A stretch of 9,323 nucleotides of DNA. It comes from Comamonadaceae bacterium. GTDB taxonomy: Bacteria; Pseudomonadota; Gammaproteobacteria; Burkholderiales; Burkholderiaceae_C. The position numbers were made by a program, and so were the translations under genes. Every line of letters starts with the position of its first letter. Position 1 is the stretch's first letter. The stretch spans positions 1 through 9,323 of the forward strand of contig CANBRV010000074.1 of NCBI GenBank assembly GCA_947372005.1, read 5' to 3'. This document shows, in pieces, positions 6,940-9,323 of the stretch. Under the pieces are notes generated by a model. It worked only from the letters and a program-made list of their open reading frames with translations, did not search any database and was not told the origin of the DNA.

Positions 6940-8198
6940 ATCACTTTTTCGGCACGCAAGGCAGCTAACTGCTCAGTACCATAGCCCAATTGCGCCAGCA
7001 CTTCATCCGTGTGCTCCCCCAAGAGCGGTGAACGCGTGACGACCGTTGCACTATCTGATAGTTTGATCGGATTGCCCACTGTGATGTATTCACCGCGAAC
7101 AGGATGGTCGACCTTCACCAGCGTGCCGGTTTCATACAACGATTGGTCCGCTGCAATCTCTTTCATCGACAAAATCGGACCGCAAGGGATATCGTATTTG
7201 TTGAGAATATCCATCGCCTCGAACTTCGTTTTCGTCATCGTCCATTGCTCAATAGTGGCGAAGATTTTTTTGAGATGCAAAAGCCGCGCTTTGGGTGTGG
7301 CATACGCCTCATCCGTCTTCCAATTCGGTTTACCAATGACATCGCAAATGGCGCCCCAAACAGGCGCTTGCGTAATGAAATAAATGTACGCATTCGGATC
7401 CGTTTCCCAGCCCTTGCATTTCAAAATCCAACCTGGCTGGCCACCGCCCGAAGCGTTGCCCGCACGCGGTACGGCATCGCCAAACTCACCGTCGGGGTAT
7501 TGTGGATATTCCTCCATGACACCTTTGCGCTCTAGGCGCTGCTGGTCACGTAGTTTGACACGGCATAGATTTAAAACGCCATCCTGCATCGCAACCGACA
7601 CACGCTGACCTTTGCCTGTTGTTGTACGCTGAAACAGGGCGGTGACAATGCCCAGCGCCAAATGCAGACCTGAGCCAGAGTCGCCAATTTGCGCGCCAGT
7701 CACCATCGGTGGGCCATCATCGAAACCCGTTGTAGAAGCTGCGCCGCCCGCGCACTGCGCCACGTTTTCGTAGACTTTGCAATCTTCATAGGGGCCAGGA
7801 CCAAAACCTTTGATGCTTGCCATCACCATACGCGGGTTTAGCTCTTGGATACGCTCCCATGTAAAACCCATGCGATCCAATGCACCAGGCGCGAAATTTT
7901 CAACTAATACATCGCAAGTTTGGATGAGTTTTTCAACCACCTCTTTACCTGCTGGGTTCTTAGTGTTCACCGTAATAGAGCGTTTGTTATGGTTTAGCAT
8001 GGTGAAATACAGGCTATCTGCATCAGCCACGTCGCGCAATTGCCCGCGTGTAGCGTCGCCCTCACCCGCTCGCTCTAGCTTAATCACATCGGCACCAAAC
8101 CACGCCAGTAGCTGCGTGCAAGTGGGTCCTGATTGAACGTGCGTGAAATCGAGAATACGAACGCCAGACAACGCTTGAGAAGAAGATGTAGGACTCAT
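6936..8198 (-). CDS. frc: Formyl-CoA transferase-like class III CoA transferase
   Basis: This 420-residue family III CoA transferase resembles Oxalobacter formigenes Frc (428 residues), which moves CoA from formyl-CoA to oxalate in oxalate catabolism. The N-terminus has LDFTHVQSGPTCTQ (16-29). The nucleophile is Asp173 in GAQIGDSGSGLHL. LNLCRVKLRDQQRLER (209-224) and LKCKGWETD (259-267) match the family closely, as does PLLGEHTDEVL near the C-terminus. Differences from the Oxalobacter enzyme, compared from memory: Gln53 where it has Trp48, Ser250 for the first glycine of the GGGGQ loop, and about 12 fewer residues before that loop. Oxalyl-CoA decarboxylase (oxc) is not adjacent, so the natural CoA acceptor is uncertain. 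A GGAG lies 5 bases before the ATG. The gene is 36 bases downstream of a reductase gene, likely its operon partner. Confidence 0.9.
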   Translation of the reverse strand: MSPTSSSQALSGVRILDFTHVQSGPTCTQLLAWFGADVIKLERAGEGDATRGQLRDVADADSLYFTMLNHNKRSITVNTKNPAGKEVVEKLIQTCDVLVENFAPGALDRMGFTWERIQELNPRMVMASIKGFGPGPYEDCKVYENVAQCAGGAASTTGFDDGPPMVTGAQIGDSGSGLHLALGIVTALFQRTTTGKGQRVSVAMQDGVLNLCRVKLRDQQRLERKGVMEEYPQYPDGEFGDAVPRAGNASGGGQPGWILKCKGWETDPNAYIYFITQAPVWGAICDVIGKPNWKTDEAYATPKARLLHLKKIFATIEQWTMTKTKFEAMDILNKYDIPCGPILSMKEIAADQSLYETGTLVKVDHPVRGEYITVGNPIKLSDSATVVTRSPLLGEHTDEVLAQLGYGTEQLAALRAEKVI

Positions 8199-8203
8199 GA
8201 AAA

Positions 8204-8207
8204 CTCC
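8204..8207 (-). promoter_or_regulatory. Ribosome binding site of the CoA transferase gene
   Basis: On the minus strand, GGAG is followed by TTTTC and then the ATG at 8198. It is well spaced and supports this start within the 36-base gap after the reductase gene. Confidence 0.8.
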
Positions 8208-8234
8208 AAAATATAGATGCTAATTATCGTGCCA

Positions 8235-9323
8235 TCAGACCGCTGCGCTTCGATTTTTCGCTAGCCAGCTATTCACCAAAACAACCGTTTGGTCAACGCT
8301 AGGGTGAGACATACCCAGCTCGCCCGCCAAGGCTTGCACAATCAAATCGACGCGCTCAATATTGACGGCGCCTGCCGCCAAAGCGCGGGCCGCAGAAGAC
8401 GGCTTCGCTAACCCGTCAGCAGCCTCTGCGTATTTTTTAAACGGGACCAAATCATCAGGCGAGGCACCCAAAGCCACGCAAAGCTTCGCAACCCACTCAT
8501 AAACGTCTTGCGAAGCAGGTAAATCGTGCAAAATCGCTTCGCGAATAGGTCGCATGCCATCTGCCTGAATGCAGCGGTAGTTACCTGTCAAGAGCATGCT
8601 CCATTTGGCAAGCGGCACAAAGAGCGAATCAAAAACCTTGAGCTTGACGGGCAACTCGATTCTCTCCTCACCCACTTGCACGCGAACGGCCTCTATGTCC
8701 ATCTCTAATTGGCGAAGCATCTGCGTGTGAACAACGGATTCAAATTGTGCTACTTTAAAGTTGGTCGGCAGCGCCACTTGCAGCACGTTTACAGGCTCAT
8801 CGACAGGACGAAATGCCTGTGGATCGGGGCTTGAGAGCGTCATCAAAGCCGGATCAAACGCCTCCCAAATTGCAGAGTCGGTATAGGCTGAGCGGCAACT
8901 ATCAATGTTGAGTGCAGGGTTACGCGCTTTAAGCCTTGCCAGATATGGCAGAGGCGGCATATTCATGATCGGCATGCACGGCAACTTCGACTCCGCAACC
9001 TTAAGCATCAACTCGCGGATGCCCTCTTGTCGGTACTGAGGCTCTTGCATAGCCAAAACGACTAAATCAAATCGGTCAAGATCGCCGGCCAACTGCGGCG
9101 TGCAAGCGCTCAGCTTACCCGCAAGATTTCGCGAATCAACCTCAAGTAAACCACCCACGCCAATGTCTTTGCGACCTTTGATGGGTAATCGAACGCGAAT
9201 ACCCTGCTCATTGATCAAAGCCGCAGTTGTCGTGCGGCATGTCATGGTGACATTGTGACCCGCAGCTAAAAATTTGATGCCAAGTAGGGAGCCATAAGAG
9301 GCTCCCAAAATCAGAATGCTGAA
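8235..9323 (-). CDS. Ketopantoate-reductase-like NAD(P)-binding dehydrogenase, 5' end cut off by window edge
   Basis: The frame is open to the window edge, giving 362 visible residues. A TTG at 9308 could be read as a start, but the codons before it (FSILI) continue a typical first Rossmann strand, so the true start is most likely just outside. The C-terminal half matches the ketopantoate reductase (ApbA/PanE) C-terminal domain: LAKWSMLLTGN contains a Lys (240) with an Asn eight residues later (248), the spacing of the catalytic Lys and a substrate-binding Asn in PanE. SSAARALAAGAVNIERVDL then resembles the SSMLQD...TEID block. NMPPLP (from 121) takes the place of the usual NG loop. The nucleotide loop is GASYGS rather than GxGxxG. 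At over 360 residues it is longer than PanE (about 300). It probably reduces a 2-keto acid or oxidises a hydroxy acid; involvement in pantothenate synthesis is not supported. It precedes frc by 36 bases. Confidence 0.8.
   Translation of the reverse strand, partial: FSILILGASYGSLLGIKFLAAGHNVTMTCRTTTAALINEQGIRVRLPIKGRKDIGVGGLLEVDSRNLAGKLSACTPQLAGDLDRFDLVVLAMQEPQYRQEGIRELMLKVAESKLPCMPIMNMPPLPYLARLKARNPALNIDSCRSAYTDSAIWEAFDPALMTLSSPDPQAFRPVDEPVNVLQVALPTNFKVAQFESVVHTQMLRQLEMDIEAVRVQVGEERIELPVKLKVFDSLFVPLAKWSMLLTGNYRCIQADGMRPIREAILHDLPASQDVYEWVAKLCVALGASPDDLVPFKKYAEAADGLAKPSSAARALAAGAVNIERVDLIVQALAGELGMSHPSVDQTVVLVNSWLAKNRSAAV

Noticed and set aside
7104..7535. 143-codon plus-strand open frame opposite frc
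   Set aside because: It lies within the strongly conserved CoA transferase frame and its product has no recognisable domain.
9306..9308. TTG as the true start of the reductase gene
   Set aside because: Starting there would remove most of the first Rossmann strand (FSILIL), which is encoded in frame up to the window edge. The start is more likely outside the window.

Overview
This window most likely comes from a betaproteobacterium of the order Burkholderiales. The reasons are its moderate GC content, a tripartite tricarboxylate (TctA/TctB) transporter of the type abundant there, a moaA-mobA pair, and a formyl-CoA-transferase-type CoA transferase. The assignment is inferred from protein families and gene order. 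Coding density is very high. The longest non-coding stretch is about 110 bases, so no gap over 300 bases needs separate comment. I see no tRNA, rRNA, insertion sequence, CRISPR array or integration site.

Left part (1-2693): a 3'-truncated acyl-CoA dehydrogenase gene on the minus strand is divergent from a LysR-type regulator gene on the plus strand. They share a 71-base intergenic region with a perfect inverted repeat. A D-2-hydroxyacid dehydrogenase gene follows the regulator after 26 bases. The pair ends in a strong bidirectional hairpin terminator that also serves the convergent tctA.

Middle part (2711-5141, minus strand): a tctB-tctA operon encodes the membrane half of a tripartite tricarboxylate transporter. 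No periplasmic binding protein gene (tctC) is adjacent. TctB is about 300 residues, nearly twice the usual size, with extra hydrophobic segments placed internally, and part of the corresponding DNA is AT-rich.

Right part (5254-9323): moaA and mobA (plus strand, 3-base gap) encode the first step of molybdopterin synthesis and the GMP attachment step. They are convergent with, and overlap by 4 bases at the stop codons, a minus-strand unit of a ketopantoate-reductase-like dehydrogenase gene (5' end cut by the window edge) followed by a CoA-transferase gene resembling frc.

Taken together, the non-moa genes form an organic-acid and acyl-CoA neighbourhood: carboxylate uptake (TctAB), CoA transfer (Frc-like), oxidation or reduction of hydroxy/keto acids (two dehydrogenases) and acyl-CoA oxidation. 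Whether they form one pathway cannot be decided from sequence alone. No clearly new system stands out. The most unusual items are the enlarged TctB and the reductase/CoA-transferase pair.
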